Origin: Volutella citrinella
Taxonomy: Eukaryota; Ascomycota; Sordariomycetes; Hypocreales; Nectriaceae
Length of the DNA: 64,000 nt
Direction: 5' to 3'
NCBI GenBank assembly: GCA_034401135.1
Contig: JAWZSP010000001.1
Coordinates: forward strand, 2,542,001-2,606,000
The notes under the pieces are model-generated. The model did not search any database, was not told the origin of the DNA, and saw only the letters and a list, made by a program, of their open reading frames with translations. Numbering within the stretch: position 1 is the stretch's first letter; every line of letters starts with the position of its first letter. The position numbers were made by a program, and so were the translations under genes. Positions 19,569 through 31,037 of this stretch are shown in pieces.

Positions 19569-20353
19569 ATGGGCTTCCTCGACACGGCATTCGCAGACGG
19601 CGCGAGCATCATCTCCGGCCGCTCCTCGCGCCGCCGCCACAAGAAGCACCGCTCGCGCTCTCGTTCCCGGTCCCGCTCCAGCTCGCGCCACCGTCACAGC
19701 AGCAAGCGCGATCGCGGCCTCAGCTCCATCTTTGGCTCTGGACACGACAAGCACCACAACTCCTCCCGGGCCTCCTTCTTCGGGCTCGGCGGCAACAACA
19801 GCCGGTCGAGCTTCTTTGGCAGCAGTGAGCAATCCCCCACAACACCCAAGACGGGACAAGCAAAGCCAAGCTAACCTCCGTGTGTGCACCAGGCCGGTCC
19901 TCCTACTACAAGCGCTCGCCTCGCCAGGGCTTCGTCCAGAGCACATGGAAGAAGGTCAAGCGCCTCTTCCGCGACCTGGTCCACTGGGCCAAGCGTCATC
20001 CCTGGAAGGTCTTCTTCCTCGTCATCATGCCGCTCATCACTGGCGGCGCCCTCACCGCGCTTCTCGCCCGCTTCGGCTTGAAGATTCCCGACGGCATTGA
20101 GAAGCTGGTGGGGGTAGCTGGCAAGGCAGCCACCGGCGACACCGGCGGCCTGGTCAGCGAGGCTGTCCGCATGGCCAGCAACTTTGGCAGCGGTGGCGAG
20201 GCCGCCTCTGTCCGCGTCGAGCGGGAGGCTCACAGCTATGGCTATGCCCCCGATGACTTTGGTGGCGCGCCCGGAGGCGGTGGCGGCGGCGGTGACATGG
20301 GTTGGGGATCCGCAGCTGGAAATCTGGCCGACATCGCCAAGAAATTTATGTAA
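19569..20353 (+). CDS. Arg/Ser-rich single-span membrane protein, unknown function
   Basis: Two exons, 19569-19824 and 19893-20353, join across a 68-nt GT-AG intron with a CTAAC branch and give 238 residues. The ATG at 19569 begins MGFLDTAFADGASIISGRSS. Residues about 20-50 are an Arg/Ser/His-rich block (KKHRSRSRSRSRSSSRHRHS) like RS domains, though here it may simply be a charged cytosolic segment. Residues about 110-140 form one hydrophobic span (VFFLVIMPLITGGALTALLA), preceded by basic residues (KRHPWK). The C-terminus is Gly-rich, with an eight-Gly run interrupted by Asp. I recognise no named family. The basic side before the span suggests the N-terminus faces the cytosol. Confidence 0.75.
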
Positions 20354-21273
20354 CGTGATACAATGAGCGGGTTCTAGAGTCATTTGGTCTTGTTCTTGTT
20401 CTTCTTCTTTGTTTCTTCTGGGTACTCTGGGGGTTTCTTGGACTGGGAATTTATCCAATCCTTTCGCTCTGCATCAGATGGCCAGGGTGAGAGATCACCG
20501 TGGCTCACGGTGGTGGTAGAATGGCGCTATGTTATCGATTGATGCAGCCCACTTCCATTTGCCCGGCCAATGCTTCATTTGGTACGAATCATAAATGAGT
20601 TTCATGAGTAATGATGGAGGTTGTGTTGCCGAATGCATGTAGATAAATACAAGTAGTCCCACATGATTGGCTTGCAGGTCTCTGATGAGGCGAGGTATAC
20701 ACCTTGGCACTATGTTCATTACTAGTTCTGTTGCAAACTATCCCCTGCCAAGTCATCTATCTATGAATACCATGTCTGATCCTGCTTCCCAATTGCCCCG
20801 AAACAACCCAGCGTGAGCGAGCGGTCCATCCAATTGCAGCTTCTCCTTTGAAGTATAAAGGTGAGGCTATATCCCGCTTTGTATCCGCGAACAAGTGCTG
20901 CACCCAGCTCCTAGGAGCCGGATACCACACATGGATGCGCTGCTACCGAGTATAATACCAAGTAAAAATGCCGATCGTGCTATCATTAACCGCTGCGCCT
21001 TCCCATAACTGAACACAAATTGGCTCAAATCAATCCATAGCGTCATTCTGCCTGCCATGGTGGCCCCCATTCAAGGCCCTTTGCGTGGTGGTGATTGCCT
21101 TCGGTTTCGGCCCATGACGGCTCAGTCGAGCTCATCGAACCTACGCCTGGTGCAATTGATTGTGAAATGTGTGCTGTACATAATTATCCATATACAAATC
21201 GTCAAGAACCCTTTCCATTTTCGAGGGCGACGAGTAACGAAGCCAGCCTCAACGGGCTGAAACCCCAACCAGC
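20354..21273. other. Intergenic region between convergent genes
   Basis: This 920-bp stretch holds the 3' flanks of the plus-strand membrane protein gene and the minus-strand Ser/Pro-rich gene. T-rich sequence follows the first stop codon (20380-20440). No gene or structured RNA is recognised. Confidence 0.45.
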
Positions 21274-24138
21274 CTAATCAGTAGGTACGGTGTTCTCTTT
21301 TTGATTAGGCTTCCAGAACTGCATCATCCGACTCAAGCGCTTCGTCCTGCTAGTCTTGGGCTTCTTTGTCGCTGGCTCACTGTCTAGCGTAACCTCCGTC
21401 GACAATTTGCTGCGCTCTCCGTGGGAGCTGTTGATCAGACGGCTCAAGCTTGCTAAGCTAGAGCGGCGACGTCCAAAGGCGCCCGAGGACACCGACACAG
21501 GGCGCGGTTCCCGCATCGAAGGCTGAGACATGCGATGACCGGGGATAAACATGCTATCGCGGGTCATAGTCGAATTGCTCGATGTGAGTGATGGGATGTC
21601 GTAATCCATCGATATCCGCACCTCAGGGCCAGGTTCGCCCATGAGCAACAACGACTGAAAGTTATTCTCGTCCCCAACGGAAGACGAAGCAGTCGATATC
21701 CGCTGCACCTCCATGGACATTGGCGATCGAGGTGATGGGAATGAGGATGAGTGGCTCATGGCATATGGGCTGTTTGGCAGGTTGGTCGGCGTTGGCAAGT
21801 GAATCGGGCTGATGTCGATGTCCTTCGTTCCCTGGTTCCTAGCGGCCAATGTGGTAGAGTCTGGTGTGCCAACCCGATCGGTGAAGAGGCTGTTCGGGGT
21901 TCTGAAGATGACGCTCGGTATCTCCTCCACAATGATACTCTCATGGAGGGATGACTTGGACCGCTCGGCTCGCACAGAACCGGCAGGAGTTTGCTCCTTG
22001 TCGCTGAGGCTAGAGTTCGTCCGTCTCATGCTTTGTGCTGAGCTGTGAACCGAGCTGTGAACCGACAGCTTGTCTTGGGCATCGAGCATCGGATCCCTGG
22101 CAACAGCGGCGGGGGGTGTGGCGTCGCTGTCGGAGTCGACGGCATTACTGTCCCGGGCTACCAGCTTTAATTTCGAAGCTCCTTCCTCCTCCTCCTCCTC
22201 TTCGAAGACATCAGCCATGGTGGAGCTGCTGTTGTAACGGTGAATGCCAGCTCTGCCAGGGTCAAATGGAGGAAGATCAGGCGCAGATTCAGCACGACGG
22301 TGATAATGCATACCCGGGCCGCTGAATCCCTTCATACCCTGTGCGCTATGTAGCCGTCGTCTACCGACATTGCCAGCTGCTCTCTGGGCAGCCTCCCATT
22401 CAGGGTTCGAAGGGAGGGGGGTGTTGAAGGGCCCTAAAGCTGCATCCAAGTCAATCATAGGGTACGCAGCCTCTTCTTGATGACGGCCTGGCGCCGTGTC
22501 TGCGGGTGGTAGATCGGGAGATTCGGTCACAGTCAAGGTGGGTGTCGACGTCTCGAGAAGTTCAGGCTCATCAAGCATCTCCACTGCCTCATCCTCATCC
22601 TCAGCGGCAGCACTTGACGAAGGAGGGGGGGTAGGAGGACGAGCGACGTCTAGCTTCGATCGCTTCCCATCACTCTTGGGCTTGCGGGGAAGCAGTTGGC
22701 CCGCCCAGCCTTTGGACTTTTTATTCTTGATCTTCTTGTTTTTCTTGGCCTTCTTGCTTGTCTTCGTGGATTGGGAGCCAGCAGTCTCACCCGCGGTATC
22801 CGAGCCATTATCAGAATATGACGTGGCTTTCGGTGTAAATTCAAACGAGCTTGAGCTACCAGGCCGAGGTTTGGTGGGTGATGAGCTGGCGGTTGACGGT
22901 TCACGAGCAAAGAAGGACCATCGTTTGAGTACCTTGGTTGGGCTTGGTTCCGGTGGCGGCGCTTGACCGGCCTCTGCAAACTGGAGCAAGGTGGGAATGG
23001 AGTTTCTGCGCTTCGGGGACGAGTTTGCAAATGGCGACTCCTGAGTTCGCTCCAAGATAGCCCCGGCGGTGCTAGGTCGTGATCCGGTGACCTCTCTTGC
23101 TTTTGTCTTGGAAGGAGGGGCAGGGCTCTCTCGGCCACTTGGCGATGCAGCGGACACAATTGACGAAATGCTGCCAGATACAGAATGACCAGGCCGAGCA
23201 GTGACTGTGCTAGACGTTTCATTGGAAACCAGCGACAAGGGCCTTGGTATGAACTCGAGGGTGTCGGAAAAGCCTACCCTCGCTCGGTTGACGGGTTTGC
23301 CGGGATTTGGGCTGCTATCCGCAGATGGGGTGGCTGCTTGCGGGATAGTCGGAGGATCTTCCTGCTTGGGCGTGGACTCGAAGTCTGGGACGACCACCAG
23401 GTCAGCAGGCGATATGGAACCCACGATCTCAGCTCGGTCAAACCCTGTTGGGCTGGTGGGCGCACTACTGCCACGATTAACAGAGCCATCAAAAATCGGT
23501 GGCGGCTGCAGAATGGGCAGGTCGTTTATCGAAATAGCGCCCGAGATGCCTCTGCGGTGGCGTCGTCCTGGAGGCTGCAAGGAAGGTGTCATGAACCCAC
23601 TCTCAGACTTGGTTGGACTAGTGCTCATAACAGCAATTGAGTTGCCTTCTCGAAGGCGCCCTCCGACGAACTCACTTCCACCTCTGCGATGGCCGTGCTT
23701 GGCAGGCCGTGAAGGAGTAGCGAGATTCCTGGGAGAGGCACCGTCGCCGTTGGGAGAGACTGGGGGGCTGAGCAGGCATGGAGAATTCAATTCCTGAGGG
23801 AGCGAGGCGCCCGGATTGAAACTGAAAGCGGGCAAGGCATTTCGTCCTGACCTCTCCGAACCCTCAGACAGCAGCCCAAATGATGTACTTGGGGTTTCAA
23901 TGGCTGACATTGGGCGCCTGGTATTTGAGCGGGCGGCGGAATCCGGTGTGTGCGACGGCGGCAGAGCGGGAAAGACGAAGTGAGGATTCGGTGGAGGAAG
24001 GTCTGCACGGGGTGAAGGCTGCGACCTTAGAGACCGAGAGTCGGACATCTCGCCCATGGTAGCAACCAGGCAGTGATCTTGCTGGACATCGAAAGCCGAA
24101 TATGGTGAGAGTCGCTCAGGCCCAAACGTGGTTGCCAT
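21274..24138 (-). CDS. Large Ser/Pro-rich low-complexity protein
   Basis: A single uninterrupted frame of 954 codons starts at the ATG at 24138 (MATTFGPERLSPYSAFDVQQ). A second in-frame ATG 27 codons downstream (MGEMSDSRS) is an alternative start. The protein is mostly disordered, with many SP and TP sites, several RRxS-type basophilic kinase sites (for example HRRGGSEF and HRRGISGA) and acidic runs. A strongly basic cluster (KKAKKNKKIKNKKSKGW) lies near the middle. There is no signal peptide or GPI signal, so it is unlikely to be a secreted wall protein. Even so, it resembles fungal proteins that databases call cell wall proline-rich protein; this recollection is weak. The many phosphosite-like motifs suggest a signalling or polarity scaffold, which is inference. 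The short tandem duplication GAGCTGTGAACC at 22040-22063 encodes a repeated SVHS. Confidence 0.85.
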   Translation of the reverse strand: MATTFGPERLSPYSAFDVQQDHCLVATMGEMSDSRSLRSQPSPRADLPPPNPHFVFPALPPSHTPDSAARSNTRRPMSAIETPSTSFGLLSEGSERSGRNALPAFSFNPGASLPQELNSPCLLSPPVSPNGDGASPRNLATPSRPAKHGHRRGGSEFVGGRLREGNSIAVMSTSPTKSESGFMTPSLQPPGRRHRRGISGAISINDLPILQPPPIFDGSVNRGSSAPTSPTGFDRAEIVGSISPADLVVVPDFESTPKQEDPPTIPQAATPSADSSPNPGKPVNRARVGFSDTLEFIPRPLSLVSNETSSTVTARPGHSVSGSISSIVSAASPSGRESPAPPSKTKAREVTGSRPSTAGAILERTQESPFANSSPKRRNSIPTLLQFAEAGQAPPPEPSPTKVLKRWSFFAREPSTASSSPTKPRPGSSSSFEFTPKATSYSDNGSDTAGETAGSQSTKTSKKAKKNKKIKNKKSKGWAGQLLPRKPKSDGKRSKLDVARPPTPPPSSSAAAEDEDEAVEMLDEPELLETSTPTLTVTESPDLPPADTAPGRHQEEAAYPMIDLDAALGPFNTPLPSNPEWEAAQRAAGNVGRRRLHSAQGMKGFSGPGMHYHRRAESAPDLPPFDPGRAGIHRYNSSSTMADVFEEEEEEEGASKLKLVARDSNAVDSDSDATPPAAVARDPMLDAQDKLSVHSSVHSSAQSMRRTNSSLSDKEQTPAGSVRAERSKSSLHESIIVEEIPSVIFRTPNSLFTDRVGTPDSTTLAARNQGTKDIDISPIHLPTPTNLPNSPYAMSHSSSFPSPRSPMSMEVQRISTASSSVGDENNFQSLLLMGEPGPEVRISMDYDIPSLTSSNSTMTRDSMFIPGHRMSQPSMREPRPVSVSSGAFGRRRSSLASLSRLINSSHGERSKLSTEVTLDSEPATKKPKTSRTKRLSRMMQFWKPNQKENTVPTD

Positions 24139-27100
24139 CTTTTCCCAACCGCACAGCGGCTACAGAAGCGATGAGCAACTAAGCAGGTCGTGGGATCATA
24201 GGAGAGGCGACGGGGCGACCGAGAGAGAGACGGTTGGTTCGACTTTCGATGTGTTGCGGGACTACGGTCAGAGGCGACTGTTTGACGACGGGCCAGAGTG
24301 AAATGGGAGATGTAGGGCTCGACAACAACAGAATCAAGCTCTGTGAACAAGAAGGCTCATCAGCTTCGAGTGCAGAGACGCGGTTGAGAAGGGGCGAAAG
24401 AAGCAAAGACGGATAATTCAAACGGGGTGGATGAACGCTATGAAGGCATGCCCGTTGGGCCAGGAGATGCTGGGTGTCTGGCAGTGGAAGAGTGCGGACG
24501 AACCTATTCTCGGGTCGAAAGTAATGCAAAATGAGTGGACGGACAAGACCAGGCCAGCTCGAGAGAAACGAGCGACTGGAATTGCACCAAAAGCGAGCAG
24601 CGACGCAGTCGAGAAGCCGGCGGGCGCTCGCGGGTAGAGAGAGTGAAGAGAGACGGGAGGGGGAAGAAGGTGGTTTCGGGATGGAGAGGATGGAGGGAAA
24701 AGGCAAGATGGAGGGCCCGCCTGGGGATGGGGGTGTTCAGCCACGAGCCGCCCACTGCGAGCAAGAGGAACAGTGGAGAGTCTAGCGTGAATGCACGTAC
24801 GGCACAACAACACACCAACACGGGCAGATTGAGGTACCCCGGGTGCCTGCTTGCCGCGAAGGACGCCCGGGCTGGCCACAGTACTTCTGCAGATACCCTA
24901 GGAGGGAGGTACCCTCCCAAGTCAGGTACCATGGCCCTCTGGCAAGTTGCACGCATCATCCCATTCAAGGGGCACCCCGGGGCCCCTGTGGCAAGGACTC
25001 GGGTACGTGCCGACTAGGCCAGGAAAGGGAAGTTGGGTGTGAGGAAAGCCCGCGAACCCCACGCCTCTCATCTTGATTGGATCCCCGGCAGGGGTTTGGG
25101 GGTCCACCACAGCCGGTACACTTGCGGCCGCACAGTACGAGATGGGTGGTACATTAGTTGCCATTCGAAATTACTCCTAGCAGGCAGGCAGAAAGAAACG
25201 CTCACAAGAAACTGCGATGTGTAGGCTCTCTGGAACTTGGTTACCTTGCGCAGTATCAGGGCTGACAGGCAGGCCATTGGCCGTTCATCTTGAGTGCGGT
25301 ACCTTAGGCAGGTACAGAAATGGTTTGATGAATGAATGGTCCCTTCTAAACATCTGTGTAATACTCCGCGAGCCTACTAGTACTAAGTAATTAATCCCTT
25401 GACTGATGCCTAGCGCAACTGCCAATACGTCCACAGCCCATGCCCTCTGCTCCAAGAATAACTCGAAATTACTACTATTCGTACTCCGAGTAGGCATGTG
25501 TCGGCCGTGATGTGTGCTAATCCCCGAGGTGCCGACCTCTTTTGATGGCTTTACGGAGTAGCACAGTGGTGAGGGCCCTACCTCCACCTCCTTGCCTGTT
25601 CAGGCGGTTCAGGTGTGTGCTTGTCGCCCCGGCGCTCACGGCGCCAGCGCCCCTGGCATTGCTGCTAGCACGTACCTGGTAGGCAGGGTCCTTCCTCGAG
25701 GAACGCCTTCGTCCTTGGGCTTTGTTGAAGGCGCCTGGTAAACCGCAGGGGCTGGCCTCCACTGCTTGTCGCACCCCACTTGCTCTCCCTCGTACCTGAA
25801 GTGCCCTTGTCCTTAATGGCCTATCAATTGTGTCATTGGGCTGGGGCATCGTGGATCTGTGCACTTCCCTGCCGTACGAACTCCCTCGCTCATCTGATCC
25901 TCCCAGCGACCCATCGCCCCGACACTGCTTGACCGGGCGTCCGTCTGCCAGACCAGTGAAGGCAAGGTGTATCCGATGGACTCTGGAGATATTCCATCGC
26001 CCTTCCAGCCCTGTTCACTTGCAGGAGACGTGGCTTCTAGAAGCAACTTCGGAATTAGAGGCGCATGAAGGACGATCGTCTCGTCTCATCTCATCTGCCC
26101 ATTGTCCATGGTCGACTCTCGGTGCTGACATGGCAGCATGGGCACCCAGCTCCATCCCGCGGCGCCGTCACGTACCTAAGGGCTTCATGGTGGCCACCAT
26201 TGCCCAACAGCCATTAGCACTCACGAACGATGGCGCTCCACCATTGCCTATTGCGCACTGTGTGTGTCCCACAGGACGCCAGGGGTCCAGCTACGAAGAG
26301 AACCTTGGTCCTGAATTGGTGTCCGTCAGGTTGTGCCAAACGCTGGTCCCATCGGCGCGCTGCCATTTGTTCGTTGCTTCTTTCGGGGCATCGTCATCCC
26401 TATCCTTGTCCGTCCGGTTCTGACTTGTGCCTCTATAATACTGTACCTGCACATGTGCATGCTGCACCAGTGCATGCAAGGAACCGAGTCGCGCTTATGC
26501 ACCGATGTCGTCTTCAAGCCAGCCACTGTCTGGACCCTACAGCGCCAACGACTGTACATAATAGTGCTGGTACATAATGAGCGCTAGCCTGCGCCAAGAA
26601 CAGTAATTATCGCCAGAGCTTGAGTGTGTTCCTAACATGGCAAGATGAGGCATGGCGCTTCGGCGAGGAAAGCGGGGAGGCCAACTCTGCCGAGATGACA
26701 TGCCTCGCGTTGATCTGGCCGGGGATGTACGGACTGCTACTGTATTACAATATCTACAAGCATGCATCGCCAGCCTCAGTATGAAGTGTGTCCGACTTAC
26801 ACAAGGTGTGTCTGGAAACTCCGAACTCTGCCACTAAATCTGTCCTCCAGCCTGTTATTGCATGAGCTCTATCTGTCAAGGATTGGTTCCTAGTTGGCCA
26901 CGAATGCAATCTCAGATCCGATAAATTCCCGGCGAATTAGCATCTCGGCGAGTCGTTACATGCGGCGCGCCCGGTTCGTCGTCGTCACGGCCGCATCATG
27001 CGGTGTCCAGGATGCCAGTTGTGACCATCAACGCTGTGTGCCAGGGTGGGGAGTTCACAAGATCGGGCTGACGGGCGAGACCAATTTGGCCTTGGGTCGG

Positions 27101-29820
27101 AAGACCAGGCAACGCCACGGCCGCCAAATATGGATGGAGCCCATGGGGTTCTAACTTCTGCTGGACGGAGCAGTCCGGACCATTTAATAGGAAAATAGGT
27201 ATCGTCGGCGTGGGCGTCCCCCCGACATACCCCTACCCCCCACATTGACAGCTTGTCCGGCTTCGTTACGGAGCACTTGCTTTCCCATTGCTTTTCCCCC
27301 CTTCTAGGCTTCTCCTTTGTCCCGCCCCTGGCACGCCAGATCTACCTATCGGGGATGGGTTGGCCGGGCCTCCACATGCTGCGCCGACCTCGCCCATCAT
27401 TACGAGGCCAGGGTCAGGCATATGACCAGCATGTCAGGAACACTACTACGTAAAGCGGCCCTGTGGATAATTATCAGCAACAACTCCGCATGTCCATTTT
27501 GATTTGACATGCCTGGCGACAATGGGGATAATGGGTGCACGGAACAGGCTCCAGGCCAAATACGTTGAATTTCCCAAAAATGCCATGATAATTTTACGCT
27601 GTCCTGTTTTTATTCCATAATACCAGACGTCAATGCCGTCAAGAATGGCTTTCATTTCGCCGGATCCGTGACGGTCATCCACTCAATCTCACCCTGACCA
27701 TCCTCCAGGGGCCCTTGCTTCTAGGTCCCACGCAGGCCCCTGGAAATGTCACCTTGAATGAGGATGATGCGCCAGATGACGGGAGCCTTTGAGGCTTAGA
27801 TTTTCTCAATCTGGCCCCTGCGGCGACGTTGGCCCAACTTGGGAACCCGGAAGCTGGGGAGCGGCATCCATGGGCAGCATCCCCTCCCCCTTCATGGTCA
27901 CGATACCTCCGTTGCCAGATGGCGCTACACGCCCCTCAAGGTAGATATTTACAGTGTCACCGGAGTGTCGCTTCACTTTGGGCCTACTACGTAAGCTGGC
28001 CTGAGCACCTCTTGACAGGGAGGCGATTGAATATAGCAAGCGAAGCGATTCTTAGCACACCGTTGGCTGCCTCCAGAGTCGAGACACGGGCTGAAACGAA
28101 ACATCCATGAGGTCTTGTGCCTTTCTGATGCTGACAGCCTGACAGCGTCTTACCAGGCTATGTGCGCACTGATGTCCGATCTGCCCTGGTATTTTAATTC
28201 GATGCTCGGGGAGAATGGTCATGTAGTATTCTGGCAAGGGCGTTGTTGGTCGCCAGTTCACAAGTGAGCGCCTCCAGAGCCTCTCGTTGTAAGCCACTCG
28301 GTCTCGGCCTGATTGGCAAGCGAAATGCCTCGGGCCTACAGTGTCGTCAGATGGAGAGCATAATATGACGCTTCGTACAACGTACAGCGTACTCGCCTTC
28401 GCCCTGGACATAAACGATAGGCGCTCTTGTCAAGGATTCTGGCCGTACCCACTGACCAAGCGTCTTCAGGGATACCTTCCATTGCCTTTCCTGGGCTGTT
28501 GTCTCATTCGGGGCTCCACATCACCCAGGGCAATACCGCCTGATTCGATTCCTGGTGAAAGGGCTGAATTTGACCTCGGTGTTCCCTAAAACGCGCACCA
28601 GCTCCCCGGAATCTTCTGATGAGAGTCTATTGCCGTGACAGTCCGCATCAATGCGGCGCTCGTGCTTATGCCTGCTCTGCCATGGTATTCTTTTTTTGTA
28701 GAGGCCCTTGTTCTTCACATGGACTTCGTACGCGGCAGGCCACGGGCTTTTAATTTCCAGGTGCACAGAACGGAACCTGGGACGTACGGACCAATTTGGC
28801 AATTTGCCTAAGGATTTGCTGGGACCGGTTCTTTTCATTCTTCGAAAATCCTGCGGATCCAAGATCCTTCAACCTTAGGCTTCCCAACCAGGGACCGTCT
28901 GCTGCCTTGATTGGGACCAGCCTGACGTGATATCGCCCAAATTGAAGAACGCTGGGGTCGTATCAGTCAACCTCCATAAGAACAAACCCGGAAAGGCAAG
29001 AGACACAATGTTGCTCTCGGAAAGTAGCCACTGCAAAAGCAAGGCTATAATTACTGCTGGGAAGACGAGAACTCCTTCACAGGGATGTGCTGGGCAACGT
29101 GCAGGGTAGTCAGCAAGACCGGACTCTTGCTCGGCCCCGTCAACTTGCATCGGTACACATCCGACGGGTCTCCATTGCATGTTCCTTCACCCAATCCTTC
29201 TGCCATAAATACGAACCTGGCACTGTCCAGGTCCTTACTCTAAGCACCACTTAGGATGAGTTTAGTGTTTCAGCCTTGACCGAGGCATCAAAACGAACAC
29301 CAAGAAGGGTTGTATGTCTATGCCCCAGGCACATCGGATGGCGGTCATCTTGCTTGCTGGCTTTCTCGAACATCGTCTTGACTCAGGACAAAGTCTCTCC
29401 ATATCCCATCACCAATTAATACGTACGCGAGAGTGATGCTGGGGCGGAGAGGGATATCGCCCTTGCCTTGCACCTTCAGTGGGGTGGGCAAGTAGCATTC
29501 AAAGACCTGGGGCTGAATACCCCGGATTCGGGAGCTAGAGGTGTGATCAACTGAAGCAATGTTACCTTTTTGAGCTGGCATACTCAGTTGTAACTTGTTG
29601 GCCAGGAAGCGATCGATTGATTGATGGCATGTGGAGCCAAGAGGACCCTGGATTCCAGCCACACACGCACGCTATGAGGTGGATGCAAAGGCCTTACCGC
29701 CTTTGGCCCCGCCACGCTTTTTTTGGCCGGCAGAAAATTTGGTTCTCATCATCGGATTCTCATGGGTCCCAGCAGTCTGCTTCAATCTCGAGAGTTAGCC
29801 GTTCAGAGACTCGCGACAGG
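24139..29820. other. Long gene-poor region
   Basis: This 5.7-kb stretch has no frame with domain content, plausible introns or consistent coding composition. The first ~700 bases are upstream of the Ser/Pro-rich gene and probably hold its promoter and a long 5' leader. The longest frames (such as 25830-26423 plus and 24879-24418 minus) read as low-complexity chance translations. Copies of the TACGGAGTA word occur (25552). I found no tRNA, rRNA or transposon signature. It may contain long noncoding transcripts or decayed repeats that cannot be recognised by eye. Confidence 0.45.
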
Positions 29821-30298
29821 ATGTCAGAGGAATTAAGCGCGGTCCCGCAACCCGCCTCGCAATCGGCGAAGCCTCTTGGCATGCGCAAGAATGGTGCGCA
29901 GAAGGTCTTCGTTGCTGCCTTCCCACTGCACTGCTAACTCTCGTTCCCTTAGGCAAGAACTGGCACCTCCCAAAGAAGGCCTTCAGGCCTACCGCTGGGC
30001 TCAAGGCATATGCGAAGCGAACCGAAGAGCGCCTCAGGATGGCCGAGATGAAGGCAAAGGAGAAGCAGATGAAGGAGGAGAAGGATGAAGAGCGCCAGGT
30101 AATATTATGATTGCCTCCAATCGTGGCACATTTCGCAATCTGACAACGCACGAACAGCGACGCATTCAAGCCCTCAAGGACAAGCGAGCAAAGAAGGAAG
30201 AGCAAGAGCGATACGAGAAAATGGCCGAGAAGATGCACCGCAAGCGAGTAGAGCGGTTGAAGCGCAAGGAGAAGCGCAACAAGTTGCTCAACTCTTGA
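29821..30298 (+). CDS. CGR1: rRNA-processing protein Cgr1
   Basis: Three small exons, 29821-29893, 29953-30098 and 30158-30298, give 119 residues. Both introns are 59 nt, GT-AG, with CTAAC and CTGAC branch sites. The exon 1-2 junction rebuilds the family signature [20 protein letters not shown] followed by [13 protein letters not shown]. The rest is an almost uninterrupted Lys/Glu/Arg helix ending [11 protein letters not shown]. Cgr1 is a small nucleolar protein needed for 60S ribosomal subunit biogenesis and pre-rRNA processing. Length and charge match fungal orthologues (about 110-125 residues). The start is the only ATG placing the signature at the expected distance from the N-terminus. 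Confidence 0.95.
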
Positions 30299-31037
30299 TC
30301 GAGTCGCGCATCGCAATGATGAGCATGTGAATACATCTGACGAATGACGACGATATATTGCTATTTCGAAAGGATGGGCAAACGTCCCATGGGAGCGTTC
30401 GATTACTACTTAACTCGCCACTGCTTCGACCCGTGGAGCCTCCAGCGAAACTGGGTCATCGAGATGAGGGGCTGCGCTGTGAGAGTTCGAGACAGGGTGG
30501 AATGAGCAGATGGGAAATGCCGTGCCCAGAATTAACATTTTGTCTTGTCTGCCGCATTCACGACAATACAATTATACAAGACTGGGGGTGCTGAGACCTC
30601 GGGATATTAGGTAGTGAGCAGTCGGGTGGCTCAGAGTCAATTGTCGGCCTGGCCGTGCATAATAAATGAAAAGCGCCTCCAAGTCTCCAACCCGACTTGT
30701 GGAACAAAATCTAAGGCCTTTTTTTCATCATTGTCTTGACGCCTGGCTCGCAACGCCCACGTAACTGATATACTGACCAGGTAATTACCGAGTACGTTGG
30801 TTATACGCCTGTCTTCCACATGACGTTCAGTATGAGGCACTGAGCCGGCCGGCCCCACCGACGCCGTCCGCCGATTCAATAGGGCACTACCCACTGGGGT
30901 GAGGACCGCGGCATCTCTGGCCTGATGCAACCCACGGGACAATTCAACCACCCTTGCGTCACCTGTGCTACCGCACGAGCCTACCAGGTCACCAGTAGCG
31001 GGACGAGCTGGGGCGCCGTTGCCTCTAATTCGAGGCC
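30299..31037. other. Intergenic region
   Basis: This 739-bp stretch separates two plus-strand genes: the CGR1 3' flank and the promoter of the next gene. No coding or RNA feature is visible. Confidence 0.45.

Noticed and set aside
19473..19946. 157-codon minus-strand frame over the Arg/Ser-rich gene
   Set aside because: It is the complement of the Arg/Ser codon-rich exon, giving an Ala/Val/Arg-rich shadow. The plus strand has the consistent intron and membrane span.
25830..26423. 197-codon frame in the long gene-poor region
   Set aside because: Mixed low-complexity translation, no recognisable family and no supporting intron or promoter context.
28541..28555. Sequence resembling a tRNA B box (GATTCGATTCC)
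   Set aside because: No matching A box, acceptor stem or oligo-T terminator at the right distances.
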